This document shows positions 53,422-61,245 of a DNA stretch of 64,000 nucleotides, piece by piece; positions within the stretch are counted from its first letter, which is position 1; each line of letters starts with the position of its first letter. Source of the DNA: Bradyrhizobiaceae bacterium Ga0074131 (GTDB lineage Bacteria; Pseudomonadota; Alphaproteobacteria; Rhizobiales; Xanthobacteraceae); NCBI GenBank assembly GCA_001464035.1, contig LNEC01000006.1:338209-402208 (forward strand), read 5' to 3'. The notes below the pieces were generated by a model. It was not told the origin of the DNA, made no database searches, and saw only the letters and a list, made by a program, of their open reading frames with translations. The position numbers and the translations under genes are program-made.

Positions 53422-54966
53422 TCAAATCCTTCTTCCCGCCCGCTCCCAATAGGGGTCGCGCAAGCGCCGCTTGAAGATTTTTCCGGAATCCTCGCGCGGC
53501 AGGTCTTTCAGGACTTCGACATGTCTTGGCACCTTGTAATCGGCGAGCGAAGCCTTGAGCTGAGTGCGGATATCGGCGGCATCCAGCGCTACACCCGGCT
53601 GCGGCTCCACCACCGCCATCAGCGCCTCGCCGAACTCCTCGTCGGGAACGCCGAACACCGCGCAGTCGTACACTCCCGGCACCGCGTGCAGCGCGGCCTC
53701 GATCTCTGCCGGATAGATGTTGACGCCGCCAGAGATCACCATGTCCCGCTTGCGGTCGCAAATGAAGACATAGCCATCCTGATCGATGTAACCGACGTCG
53801 CCCGAGGTAATGAAGCCGTCGCGATCGATCTCGGCGCGTTTCTCCGGCTTGTTGTGATAGGTGAAATCGGGATTGCCTGATATCCGCGAATAGATCTCGC
53901 CAATCTCGCCTTGCGGCAACAATTTGCCGTCGTCGCCGACGAAACGAAGTTCCGCGCCTGGGGCAATCTTGCCGACCGTGCCGGGCTTGTTCAGCGCATC
54001 CTCGGAGTTGGCGAAGGTGACCGCACCCGACTCGGTGGAGCCGTAGAACTCGTAGATCACCGGCCCCCACCATTCGATCATCGCGCGCTTGACGTCGGCG
54101 GGACAGGGTGCGGCGGCATGGATGATATGGCGGAGCGAGGATATGTCGTATTTCCTGCGCACCGCTTCCGGTAGTTTCATCAGCCGGATGAACATGGTCG
54201 GGACCATGAAAATGGTGTCGATCTTCTGGTCCTGGACCAGCCGAAGGAATTGTTCGGGATCGAACCGCGGCATCAGCACCAGCGCGCCGCCGAGACGGCC
54301 GGCGCGCAGGCCGAACGAGTTCGGTGCCGAGTGGTACAGCGGACCCGGCAGCAGCGCCCGCGAGCCAGGCTTCAGGCCATAGATCATCGTCCGCATGCCC
54401 TCGGCATTGGCCGTCTGTTCCGGCGTCGGCGCATTGCGCCGCACCCCCTTGGGATGACCTGTGGTGCCCGAGGTGTAGATCATGTTCTGCGGCTGCGGCA
54501 GCGCCGGGCCGTCATAGCGGGCCTGCCCTTGCACCCAGGATTCGAGATCGGTGGCGAAATCAGGCGTGGCGAGATAAGCCGGATCAATCCGGTAATTGGT
54601 GAGGATTTCCGGCGGCGTCGGCACGCCGAGCACGGTGACGCCGGCCGGGATCGCATCGCGCAGCTGATGCAGGAGGTCCGCATGACCTATCAAAACAGCC
54701 GTTCCGGAATCCTTCAGGATGTAGTTGATTTCCTCCGGCTTGAAATGCCAGTTGACCGGCACGGCGTAGGCGCCGAGCCGCATCGCGGCATAGGCCGCCT
54801 CGATGAAGGCGATGTCGTTGCGCATCAGGATGCAGACGCTGTCGCCCTGTCCGACGCCGAGCTTCCGCAATCCGCCGGCAATGCGGTCGGCACGATCGGC
54901 GACGTCGGCGTGACTGCGGCTTCTATCGCCGCTGATGACGCCGAGGAATGGTTGCTTCACTGTCAT
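53422..54966 (-). CDS. Acyl-CoA synthetase (AMP-binding enzyme) 1
   Basis: The 514-residue adenylate-forming ligase shows the A3 motif YTSGTTGHPKG (about residue 165), YEFYGSTESG (A5), FITSGDVGYIDQDG and CDRKRDMVISGGVNIYPAEIE (hinge), and the final catalytic Lys in EDSGKIFKRRLRDPYW. It would activate a fatty or aromatic acid as a CoA thioester. The crotonase gene starts just upstream on the same strand (86 bases away), so the two form one catabolic unit. The chain length cannot be predicted. Confidence 0.9.
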   Translation of the reverse strand: MTVKQPFLGVISGDRSRSHADVADRADRIAGGLRKLGVGQGDSVCILMRNDIAFIEAAYAAMRLGAYAVPVNWHFKPEEINYILKDSGTAVLIGHADLLHQLRDAIPAGVTVLGVPTPPEILTNYRIDPAYLATPDFATDLESWVQGQARYDGPALPQPQNMIYTSGTTGHPKGVRRNAPTPEQTANAEGMRTMIYGLKPGSRALLPGPLYHSAPNSFGLRAGRLGGALVLMPRFDPEQFLRLVQDQKIDTIFMVPTMFIRLMKLPEAVRRKYDISSLRHIIHAAAPCPADVKRAMIEWWGPVIYEFYGSTESGAVTFANSEDALNKPGTVGKIAPGAELRFVGDDGKLLPQGEIGEIYSRISGNPDFTYHNKPEKRAEIDRDGFITSGDVGYIDQDGYVFICDRKRDMVISGGVNIYPAEIEAALHAVPGVYDCAVFGVPDEEFGEALMAVVEPQPGVALDAADIRTQLKASLADYKVPRHVEVLKDLPREDSGKIFKRRLRDPYWERAGRRI

Positions 54967-55002
54967 TGTCTCTTTCCGATCTCAAGTCGGGTTGTAGAGT
55001 CC

Positions 55003-55040
55003 GCACGGTGAGCGCGCTTCACGCGTCTCGAACCATGAGG
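55003..55040. repeat. Truncated copy of repeat R2
   Basis: The sequence runs CGGTGAGCGCGCTTCACGCG and then GTCTCGAACCATGAGG, matching the right end of R2 in reverse orientation. It lies between the crotonase and acyl-CoA synthetase genes. Confidence 0.6.
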
Positions 55041-55051
55041 ATTGGATGTGC

Positions 55052-55867
55052 CTATCCCACGTCCACAAAATGCGGCGCGCGCTTGTCTATGTTGGCGCGA
55101 ACGGCCTCGAGCTGGTTGGGGCTGCCCATCAGCTTCATCTGCTCGACGGATTCGGCGAGCAGCGCCGGGCCGGGATCGACGGACAGGTTGTTGAGCATGC
55201 GCTTGCAGGCACGGATGGCCTCGGGGCTCTTGGCCGCGATCTCGCGTGCCAGATCGAAAGCGGCGGCCCGCGGGTCGTCGCAGATGCGGGTGGCGAGGCC
55301 GTAGCTCAGGGCCTCCTGCGCGGAGAATATCCGCCCGGTATAGGTCAGTTCGCGCAGGATATCGTCGCGCACCAGGCTGGCCAGGATCGGCGTCCCCGCC
55401 ATATCCGGCACAAGCCCCCATTTGATCTCCATGATCGACATGCGGGCATCCGGCGTCAGCAACCGCATGTCGGCACCGAGCGCGAGTTGGAAGCCGCCGC
55501 CGAACGCCACGCCCTGAATCGCGGCGATCACGGGTACCGGCAGCTGGCGCCAGCCCCACACCGCCTGCTGCGGGAAATTGGCCAAGCCATGGGTGCGCGC
55601 GGAAAGGTCGCGCTTTTCGCCGCCTGCGACGCCGTTACCGCCCTTTTCTTTCATGGCGGTGAATCGGCCCATGTCGAGGCCAGCGCAGAACGCCCGGCCC
55701 TCGCCGGACAAGACCACCGCACGGACGCCTTTTTCCACGGCCAGCCGGGCGGAAGTGGCCACCAGCGCCTCAAACATCGCGGCATCGAGTGCGTTCATCT
55801 TGTCCGCCCGAACGAGGCGGACATCGGCGACGCCCTTCGAAATCGTGACCTCGACGCGCTTCTCCAT
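55052..55867 (-). CDS. Enoyl-CoA hydratase/isomerase (crotonase) family protein
   Basis: The 271-residue crotonase has the oxyanion-hole loops in LSGEGRAFCAGLDMGRF and AIQGVAFGGGFQLALGADMRL, and MEIKWGLVPDMAG with Glu near the active site. Whether it is a hydratase, an isomerase or another crotonase cannot be decided. It is upstream of the acyl-CoA synthetase on the same strand and divergent from the next SDR, with which it may share a beta-oxidation-like pathway. Confidence 0.88.
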   Translation of the reverse strand: MEKRVEVTISKGVADVRLVRADKMNALDAAMFEALVATSARLAVEKGVRAVVLSGEGRAFCAGLDMGRFTAMKEKGGNGVAGGEKRDLSARTHGLANFPQQAVWGWRQLPVPVIAAIQGVAFGGGFQLALGADMRLLTPDARMSIMEIKWGLVPDMAGTPILASLVRDDILRELTYTGRIFSAQEALSYGLATRICDDPRAAAFDLAREIAAKSPEAIRACKRMLNNLSVDPGPALLAESVEQMKLMGSPNQLEAVRANIDKRAPHFVDVG

Positions 55868-55983
55868 CAGAAATCTCCCTGAATGCTCGAATGTGTTCTT
55901 GCTGTTGCCGCTTTACAGAAAGGCGTTGTGCGGATTTAGTCAATCAACGAATTAGCAGGCAATCCCTTGGGCGGAAACCAGCC

Positions 55984-56856
55984 ATGTTCACTGAAAAGCT
56001 CCTTACTGGACGGCGCATCCTGGTCACCGGCGGCGGCAGCGGGCTCGGCAAAGCCATGGCCGCCCGCTTCCTCGAACTTGGCGCCGAAATTCATATCTGC
56101 GGTCGCCGCAAGGGCGTCTGCGACGAAACCGCGACCGAGCTGATGGATCTCTATGGCGGCCGGGTGACGACCCACGGCGTCGATATCCGCAACCCGCTCG
56201 CGGTCGACGAGATGATCGAGACCATCTTCACCGAAGGCCCGCTCACCGACCTCATCAACAACGCCGCGGGCAACTTCGTCTCGCGCACCCAGGATCTGAC
56301 CCCGCGCGGCTTTGACGCGATCGCCAACATCGTCATGCACGGCACGTTCTATGTGACCCACGCCGTGGGGCGGCGCTGGATCGCCGCCAAGCAACCCGGC
56401 AACGTAGTGTCGATCACCGTAACTTGGGTCCGCAACGGCAGCCCGTATGTCGTGCCATCGGCGATGAGCAAGTCTGCGATCCACGCCATGACCATGTCGC
56501 TGGCGATGGAATGGGGACGCTACGGCATCCGGCTCAATACCATCGCGCCCGGCGAAATCCCGACCGAGGGCATGAGCAAGCGCCTCAACCCCGGCGACGA
56601 ACCCGGCGCGCGCACTATTGCCAGGAATCCGATGGGTCGCGTCGGTAAGATGGAGGAGCTGCAGAATCTGGCGGTGTTCCTGATTTCCGGCGGCTGCGAC
56701 TGGATCAACGGCGAGACCATCGCCATGGACGGCGCACAGGCGCTGGCCACCGGCGGAAACTTCTACGAGTTGCGCAGCTGGACCGACGCCGACTGGACCC
56801 GGGCCCGCGATTCAATCAAGGCGCAGAACGAAAAGGACCGCGCCCAAAGGGGATGA
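55984..56856 (+). CDS. Short-chain dehydrogenase/reductase (2,4-dienoyl-CoA reductase-like)
   Basis: The 290-residue SDR carries TGGGSGLG (residues 14-21), NNAAGNF (about residue 92) and the second-half AMSKSAIHAMTMSLAMEWG with Lys of the YxxxK-like catalytic region; the usual Tyr is not obvious, as in dienoyl-CoA reductases. It resembles the FadH-type peroxisomal/mitochondrial DECR. An upstream frame of 31 codons (from 55891) is Cys-rich and not family-like, so the ATG at 55984 is used. It is divergent from the crotonase gene. Confidence 0.84.
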   Translation: MFTEKLLTGRRILVTGGGSGLGKAMAARFLELGAEIHICGRRKGVCDETATELMDLYGGRVTTHGVDIRNPLAVDEMIETIFTEGPLTDLINNAAGNFVSRTQDLTPRGFDAIANIVMHGTFYVTHAVGRRWIAAKQPGNVVSITVTWVRNGSPYVVPSAMSKSAIHAMTMSLAMEWGRYGIRLNTIAPGEIPTEGMSKRLNPGDEPGARTIARNPMGRVGKMEELQNLAVFLISGGCDWINGETIAMDGAQALATGGNFYELRSWTDADWTRARDSIKAQNEKDRAQRG

Positions 56857-57172
56857 TCCCGCTGCAACCCTTCTTCCCGTATTCAATCAGGACGACATAT
56901 CGCTACGGACGGGATAGATGGGTTGGGCAGTGGCACAGACGACGGTCATGCGCCCCGACCCCGATAACGATCGTTGCGGCGACTGATCTCGGCAGCAAAG
57001 CGGTCGGCAGTGAAAGATACACGTGATGCGGCGAAGGGGCTTCAAATTCACGATGGCATTTGAAGCAAAGGCGCCGGCGATGTATCCGCCACGAACGCAG
57101 AGGACCGCCCCGCCGGACCAGGCGGACAAATCCTCAGCGCACGGTCGGCATTCCGCCAAGGCCGTCAAAGGT
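56857..57172. other. Intergenic region, 316 bp, no gene seen
   Basis: This follows the SDR gene and precedes the convergent four-gene operon's last stop. A minus-strand frame (56887-57168) and a plus-strand frame here have no Shine-Dalgarno site and Cys-rich, low-complexity translations, so I do not call them. No promoter or hairpin was recognised. Confidence 0.4.
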
Positions 57173-57958
57173 TTAGCGGGTTACTTTGTCGAGGTTCGGA
57201 GGGTTCGCCGAAGGCGATTGCGGCGCGAGTTTCTCGGAAACTCCTTTACCCGCTCCTTCGACGACGCGACTGACCCTTGCCGAGACATTCCCGACCGCGG
57301 CTTTAGCATCCTCCATCGTTAATCCCTGACGCCGCGCTTCCTCGCTAACGGCGTCAACAACTTCGCCCGCCACCTTCGCAACACGCTCCGTCTGCTCTGA
57401 CGCGAACTCCGTGGCCTTTGCTTTCACGAGGTCACTCGATTTACCCAGGTAGGAGGCTTCAGTGTCCGTGGGCGGCAAAGCTGCCGCAATTCCGGCGCCG
57501 ATGGCCATTCCAACAACACCCAACGCCAAAGGCTGAGCCTTGAAAATATCGGCCATGTTGGACCGTACCGCATCGAACATTTCGGTGCCCGTACCAGGCA
57601 GCGCGCTAACATAGGTTGACGCCGCGCCGGCATACTCCCGACCCAGCCGGGTTGCGCCGTCCAGAACGTCGACGCTGCCTTCCCGCAGCGAATCTCGTGC
57701 GGAGGCGAACTGACCACTTACCGAATCGACGCCAGACCTGACCGTCGAACGCGCAGCCTCGAATGCGTCACCCGCGGCCTCAGGAATTCGGTCAAATCCA
57801 CCGCTCCGGGCAAACTCCCCGGCCCGCTCGGCCGCCCGTCCATTGGCGAACAGCCACAACACACCCATTCCGATCAAAGCAGCCGACAATGGATTTTTCC
57901 TGGCGGCTTGCCCGAGATCGTGCACAAAACCATTAGCCTTTTGAGAGACATCGTTCAT
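57173..57958 (-). CDS. Membrane-associated coiled-coil protein (fourth gene of DUF3618 operon)
   Basis: The 261-residue protein has two hydrophobic stretches, each introduced by a basic-polar-Pro motif (ARKNPLSAALIGMGVLW at 18-34 and KAQPLALGVVGMAIGAGIAAALPP at about 140-163), separated by alanine- and serine-rich amphipathic helices. The C-terminal 80 residues align gap-free with the tail of the first protein of the operon (371 aa). It overlaps the holin-like gene by four bases. Function unknown; a stress-linked membrane or envelope role is suggested by the promoter at the head of the operon. Confidence 0.85.
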   Translation of the reverse strand: MNDVSQKANGFVHDLGQAARKNPLSAALIGMGVLWLFANGRAAERAGEFARSGGFDRIPEAAGDAFEAARSTVRSGVDSVSGQFASARDSLREGSVDVLDGATRLGREYAGAASTYVSALPGTGTEMFDAVRSNMADIFKAQPLALGVVGMAIGAGIAAALPPTDTEASYLGKSSDLVKAKATEFASEQTERVAKVAGEVVDAVSEEARRQGLTMEDAKAAVGNVSARVSRVVEGAGKGVSEKLAPQSPSANPPNLDKVTR

Positions 57959-58347
57959 CGTATCATCTCCTTAGCGGCGATCTTGTCACGTTCAACTTGG
58001 TCGAGTGTCAGGGACGGCTTGAGAGCATCACCGGATAAGCGACTCAATCCAATCGCAATCAGTGCGCCCGAAACCAGCGCCGCTCCCGCTCCCGTCATGA
58101 GATAGGCTACGGGCGCTGAAAAGCCGCTGCTTATGAGCATTGCCGATACCGCCAACAGCAACAGCACCAATGCCGGAATCAGGCAAACGGCGCCCGCTAC
58201 GATCATTCCAGCGGCGCGACCTGCCTGGCTCGCCTTTTCCGAAACCTCTGCGCGAGCAAGTGCGAATTCGTTGCCAATTAACTTCGCCAACTGCCCGACT
58301 GCATCGCTGAACAGGTCGGGTATTGAACGGCTACCGGGTGAAGTCAT
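57955..58347 (-). CDS. Phage-holin-superfamily-like membrane protein
   Basis: The 130-residue protein has an amphipathic N-terminal helix (IPDLFSDAVGQLAKLIGNEFALARAEVSEK), then two membrane helices (about 47-68 and 78-101) separated by a short turn, and a charged tail. This is the phage_holin_3_6 (DUF1469) layout, common in bacterial chromosomes and unconnected to phage here. It overlaps the preceding gene by 17 bases and the following one by four. It may form small membrane complexes with its operon partners (inference). Confidence 0.86.
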   Translation of the reverse strand: MTSPGSRSIPDLFSDAVGQLAKLIGNEFALARAEVSEKASQAGRAAGMIVAGAVCLIPALVLLLLAVSAMLISSGFSAPVAYLMTGAGAALVSGALIAIGLSRLSGDALKPSLTLDQVERDKIAAKEMIR

Positions 58348-58999
58348 CGCGATACCCTCTATTGTCGGCGTATGAGCGGTTCGAAGCGTTACTTGCCTGC
58401 GAACGGTTCATGCCGTTTTCACCAAACTTTTCACCGCCGCCTTGACGGGATCTCGCTGTCCCCGAGCCGGAATCTTGCGCTGAACTCTTCAAGAAACGCA
58501 CTACCCCAAACCCCGCGAGGACCGCGATACCGAGGAACGCCGTCGGTTGGCGGCGTGCGAAAGATTGCGCTCCGCGCACGAGGTCAGTGAAGTTACCGGT
58601 CTTCATTGTGTCGGCGACACCTTCGACGTGTGACGCAGCCTTGCGAATGTAGGTACCGGCAATAGGGAGATCGCCGTCGAACTCGCGGGCTGCACGTCGC
58701 ATCGTGTCAGCCAGGCTGCCGACATATTCCGCACCAGCGGTCTTCTGGCCATCGACCGCCTGCTTTAGCTTATCGGTTGCCTGCGAGGCGACATCCTTCG
58801 CGGCGTCCACGAATTCGGCGGCGTGATCCTTGATTGCTTCGGTCGAAGAACCAGCCATATCTTTTGTCTTGCCCTTAAGGTCACGGCCCACCGAAAGCGC
58901 CTGATCGGCCACACCCTTCGCCGTGCCGGCAGCCTTTTCGAATCCGTGAGCCGAGCCCGAGCCGGCCTTATTCGTACTTCCAAGTGACTGTTCAGCCAT
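58331..58999 (-). CDS. Alanine-rich amphipathic protein with one C-terminal membrane helix
   Basis: The 222-residue protein has a Gly/Ser-rich start, long Ala/Lys/Asp helices (AAGTAKGVADQALSVGRDLKG; AAEFVDAAKDVASQATDKLKQ; YVGSLADTMRRAAREF) resembling LEA or apolipoprotein-like amphipathic repeats, and one hydrophobic helix introduced by ARRQPTAFLGIAVLAGFGVVRFL (about 160-182), then a Ser/Asn/Arg-rich tail. The ATG at 58999 has GGAGCG 3-8 bases before it. It overlaps the upstream gene by eight bases and the next one by 17. Confidence 0.83.
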   Translation of the reverse strand: MAEQSLGSTNKAGSGSAHGFEKAAGTAKGVADQALSVGRDLKGKTKDMAGSSTEAIKDHAAEFVDAAKDVASQATDKLKQAVDGQKTAGAEYVGSLADTMRRAAREFDGDLPIAGTYIRKAASHVEGVADTMKTGNFTDLVRGAQSFARRQPTAFLGIAVLAGFGVVRFLKSSAQDSGSGTARSRQGGGEKFGENGMNRSQASNASNRSYADNRGYRDDFTR

Positions 59000-60107
59000 G
59001 GTCGGTCGCTCCTTGATTGCGTGGTTGATTTGCTTGGTCCGGTTCAAAAGCAGTAGTTACAGCGCTCTCCGCGACACGCCGCACGCGTTGGCCGATGTCT
59101 TGTGCCGCCTTGCCGATACCATCGGGGGTCAGGCCTTCCGCCTCAGCCAGCCGCGTTGCTTCGTCGTAGACCTGACCGGCGGCGTTCTTCGTGGCGTTCA
59201 AGCCCTGCGATGCGGCATCCTGGGCGCGCAACTTTACGGCGTCGCTGGTTTCCCCGATCAAGTCGTCTTCGATATCGGAGCGGGGAAGCGCACTGGCGAT
59301 CAGCCCACCGATCAGCAGACCAAAACCAGCTACGACCAGCGGATGCTTTTCAATCGTCTGAAAGACGGTTTTTCCAGCACGGTCGGTTAGATCGGAGGCC
59401 GTGTCCCGCACAGTCCTCGCAGCGTCCATTCCCGCATCTGCGGCTATAGTGGCGGCATTGCGGGCGGCAGATGACATGCCGGACGCGATGTCCTGCACGT
59501 TATCGCCGGCGGAACCAGCCATCCGGACAGCTTGGTCTCTTAGGTTGCCGGCGCCGCTCGCCATTGTCGCGGGAAGGGATACGGCGGCATCCTGTGCGCT
59601 GGCCGCGGCGGAACTGGCGCGATCGAGACGATCGGAAGCGTAGGCTTTTGCTGCCGATGTTGAATGTCCGACTTGATCTCTGAAATCGTGAGCACGCCGG
59701 ACGAGGTCTTCCGAAAGGTCAGACACTACGTCGGACGCCTTTTGCGTGACCGCCTGTCCGGTTTTTGATCCTGCAAGAAACAGCCCTGCCCCTACCATAA
59801 GTACCGGGACCGGGATGGACCGCGCCAGCCGAAGCAAGGGGTACGCCAGGGTTGCCCCTACCGCAACCGCTTGCATGGGGTTCTTGCGCGCAGCAGCGGT
59901 CACATCGTTTACCAGTTGCTCCCCCCGGGTCCTGATGTAGTCCGAGACCTCGGCCTTGATCGAGTCAGGACTGATACGCTGGCGAATGTCGCTGGCGGTA
60001 TCGGAGACGCTTGTCTTAAGCTGTTCGACCGTGGCGGTCAGACCGGCCCGCGCCTGTTCGGTTTCGCGTTTGAGCTGCTGTAACGAGCGGGTGTCGGTCA
60101 ATGACAT
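58992..60107 (-). CDS. DUF3618 domain protein (first gene of the operon)
   Basis: The 371-residue protein starts with the DUF3618 helix (LQQLKRETEQARAGLTATVEQLKTSVSDTA), has a hydrophobic region introduced by ARKNPMQAVAVGATL (about 72-115), a long Ala/Asp/Arg-rich helix block (about 120-245), a second membrane segment introduced by EKHPLVVAGFGLLIGGLIASALP (about 255-278), and a tail shared with the last protein of the operon. A GGAGGA ribosome-binding site and an EcfG-type promoter sit directly upstream. The role is unknown; it probably scaffolds or reinforces the inner membrane under stress (inference). Confidence 0.87.
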   Translation of the reverse strand: MSLTDTRSLQQLKRETEQARAGLTATVEQLKTSVSDTASDIRQRISPDSIKAEVSDYIRTRGEQLVNDVTAAARKNPMQAVAVGATLAYPLLRLARSIPVPVLMVGAGLFLAGSKTGQAVTQKASDVVSDLSEDLVRRAHDFRDQVGHSTSAAKAYASDRLDRASSAAASAQDAAVSLPATMASGAGNLRDQAVRMAGSAGDNVQDIASGMSSAARNAATIAADAGMDAARTVRDTASDLTDRAGKTVFQTIEKHPLVVAGFGLLIGGLIASALPRSDIEDDLIGETSDAVKLRAQDAASQGLNATKNAAGQVYDEATRLAEAEGLTPDGIGKAAQDIGQRVRRVAESAVTTAFEPDQANQPRNQGATDHG

Positions 60108-60141
60108 GGCGCATTCCTCCTTCGCGAAATAGTCAAGGCTG

Positions 60142-60166
60142 AACCCATGATGACTAGATTCGTTCC
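60142..60166 (-). promoter_or_regulatory. EcfG-type promoter of the DUF3618 operon
   Basis: On the minus strand GGAAC (60162-60166) is followed after 17 bases by GTT (60142-60144 in plus coordinates; GGTT as a four-base box). The DUF3618 ATG lies 35 bases downstream of the -10 box. Confidence 0.72.
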
Positions 60167-60256
60167 GCGCTATGGCAGCCCCAAGCGCGTTTTAGATTCG
60201 CCGCCGAGCCGGCCCTGCTTGTGTCACCTACAGTCGTTCGACCGACCTGCCGGCAT

Positions 60257-60478
60257 TCACTTCTCATCCGATCGTATCTGCATCTCGACAAGGGCCATCG
60301 TCTGCAGTGCCCTGGGATCACGTTCCCCATCTCGGGCACATCGAAGAATGCTCTCGGCGATGGTCTGCACGCGCATCGAGCTCACTGGCTCCGGAAGCGT
60401 CGCTACCGCCCGCTGCAGCGCTTCATCCATGGTCCGGATTAGATCAGGCGAGAACGACGCATTAGAAAAATCTTTCAT
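60257..60478 (-). CDS. Small conserved-looking helical protein, 73 residues
   Basis: The sequence MKDFSNASFSPDLIRTMDEAL then continues with QRAVATLPEPVSSMRVQTIAESILRCARDGERDPRALQTMALVEMQI. It is a compact helical, acidic/basic protein with one Cys; I recall related small hypothetical proteins in Bradyrhizobium but have no function for them. The ATG at 60478 is preceded by GGAAAGGAAA at about 6 bases. It is transcribed like the DUF3618 operon, 90 bases upstream of that operon's promoter, and I found no EcfG-type promoter of its own. Confidence 0.65.
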   Translation of the reverse strand: MKDFSNASFSPDLIRTMDEALQRAVATLPEPVSSMRVQTIAESILRCARDGERDPRALQTMALVEMQIRSDEK

Positions 60479-60657
60479 CGCGGTTTCCTTTCCTGGGTTG
60501 GGAAACTGCAAAAGGTTAATAGGCTCGATCGCCACATGTTCCATTTAGCTTGATGGAACCGGTGCAGCTCTGACGGCAGTTCGACGCCCCCTGGAGCACA
60601 TGCAGTCGGGCCGGAACCGGCGCAGGCAGCGCATTGCAGAAATACAGACCGCGGCCA

Positions 60658-60682
60658 GGAACGGTTTCCATTTCTTCCGGTT
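60658..60682 (+). promoter_or_regulatory. EcfG-type promoter upstream of the 176-residue protein gene
   Basis: GGAAC (60658-60662), 17 bases, then GTT (60680-60682). The ATG at 60715 follows 32 bases later, behind AGGAG. It points away from the EcfG-type promoter at 60142. Confidence 0.72.
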
Positions 60683-60714
60683 TGGTCTTCGTCGATTCTC
60701 GCAGGAGCGCGCCA

Positions 60715-61245
60715 ATGCCTTTCAGCACCACGTCTTACTTGGCCGGAGTTGGTTCCGTGGTCGCCGCGCTTGCGGTGGGATTTTCCGGCGGCTTTCTCTT
60801 GGCGACGCCGACTCAGCATGTGGAGCAAAACCGGCTGCAGCGGGTTACGTCGAGCGCTCCGATCTCGATTCCGGCCCCGCCTACATCTGTTGCGACTAGT
60901 GCAACCGAGCCCAAGATCGTCGAGGAAAGCGCCGCTCGGGCGCCTGTGATTGAGCAACCCGGCCAAAGCGCGGCCGTCCCGGTAATGGCGAAAGCGGTCG
61001 AACCCCCACCGGCGCAGGTGATACCAAAGCCGCCCGAGCCAAGGGTCGCCGCGCAAGAGATTCGCGCTGCCGAGGCCAAGGCTGCCGAGAGACGACGAGC
61101 AAAAGAGCAACGGTTGGCAGAGCAGAGGAAGCAGCGGGAGATAGAACGCGCGACGGTGGTGGTTAAGCGGATGCTCAGGGATCGTGACCAACAGGTCGCC
61201 GAGAGAACGGATACGCCGCGGTTCGGCTTTTTTGGCGAGGATTAA
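60715..61245 (+). CDS. Membrane-anchored Pro-rich protein with basic coiled coil
   Basis: The 176-residue protein has one N-terminal membrane helix (about residues 8-30, AGVGSVVAALAVGFSGGFLLA), a Pro/Ala/Ser-rich spacer with PPAQVIPKPPEP, and a C-terminal Arg/Lys/Glu coiled coil (AAEAKAAERRRAKEQRLAEQRKQREIERATVVVKR). It is likely an inner-membrane protein with a periplasmic spacer. AGGAG lies about 8 bases before the ATG. The next gene (GTG) begins directly at its stop codon, so it is coupled. Confidence 0.78.
   Translation: MPFSTTSYLAGVGSVVAALAVGFSGGFLLATPTQHVEQNRLQRVTSSAPISIPAPPTSVATSATEPKIVEESAARAPVIEQPGQSAAVPVMAKAVEPPPAQVIPKPPEPRVAAQEIRAAEAKAAERRRAKEQRLAEQRKQREIERATVVVKRMLRDRDQQVAERTDTPRFGFFGED

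Noticed and set aside
56887..57168. Possible 93-residue minus-strand gene
   Set aside because: Cys-rich translation, no ribosome-binding site, and a position behind the end of a convergent operon.
57955..58347. Phage holin gene as a sign of a prophage
   Set aside because: The holin-superfamily protein is embedded in a chromosomal stress operon with no integrase, capsid, tail or lysis genes nearby.
60540..60565. GGAAC followed by GTT after 19 bases on the plus strand
   Set aside because: The spacing is too long for the EcfG consensus (16-17 bases), and the better match is at 60658-60682.
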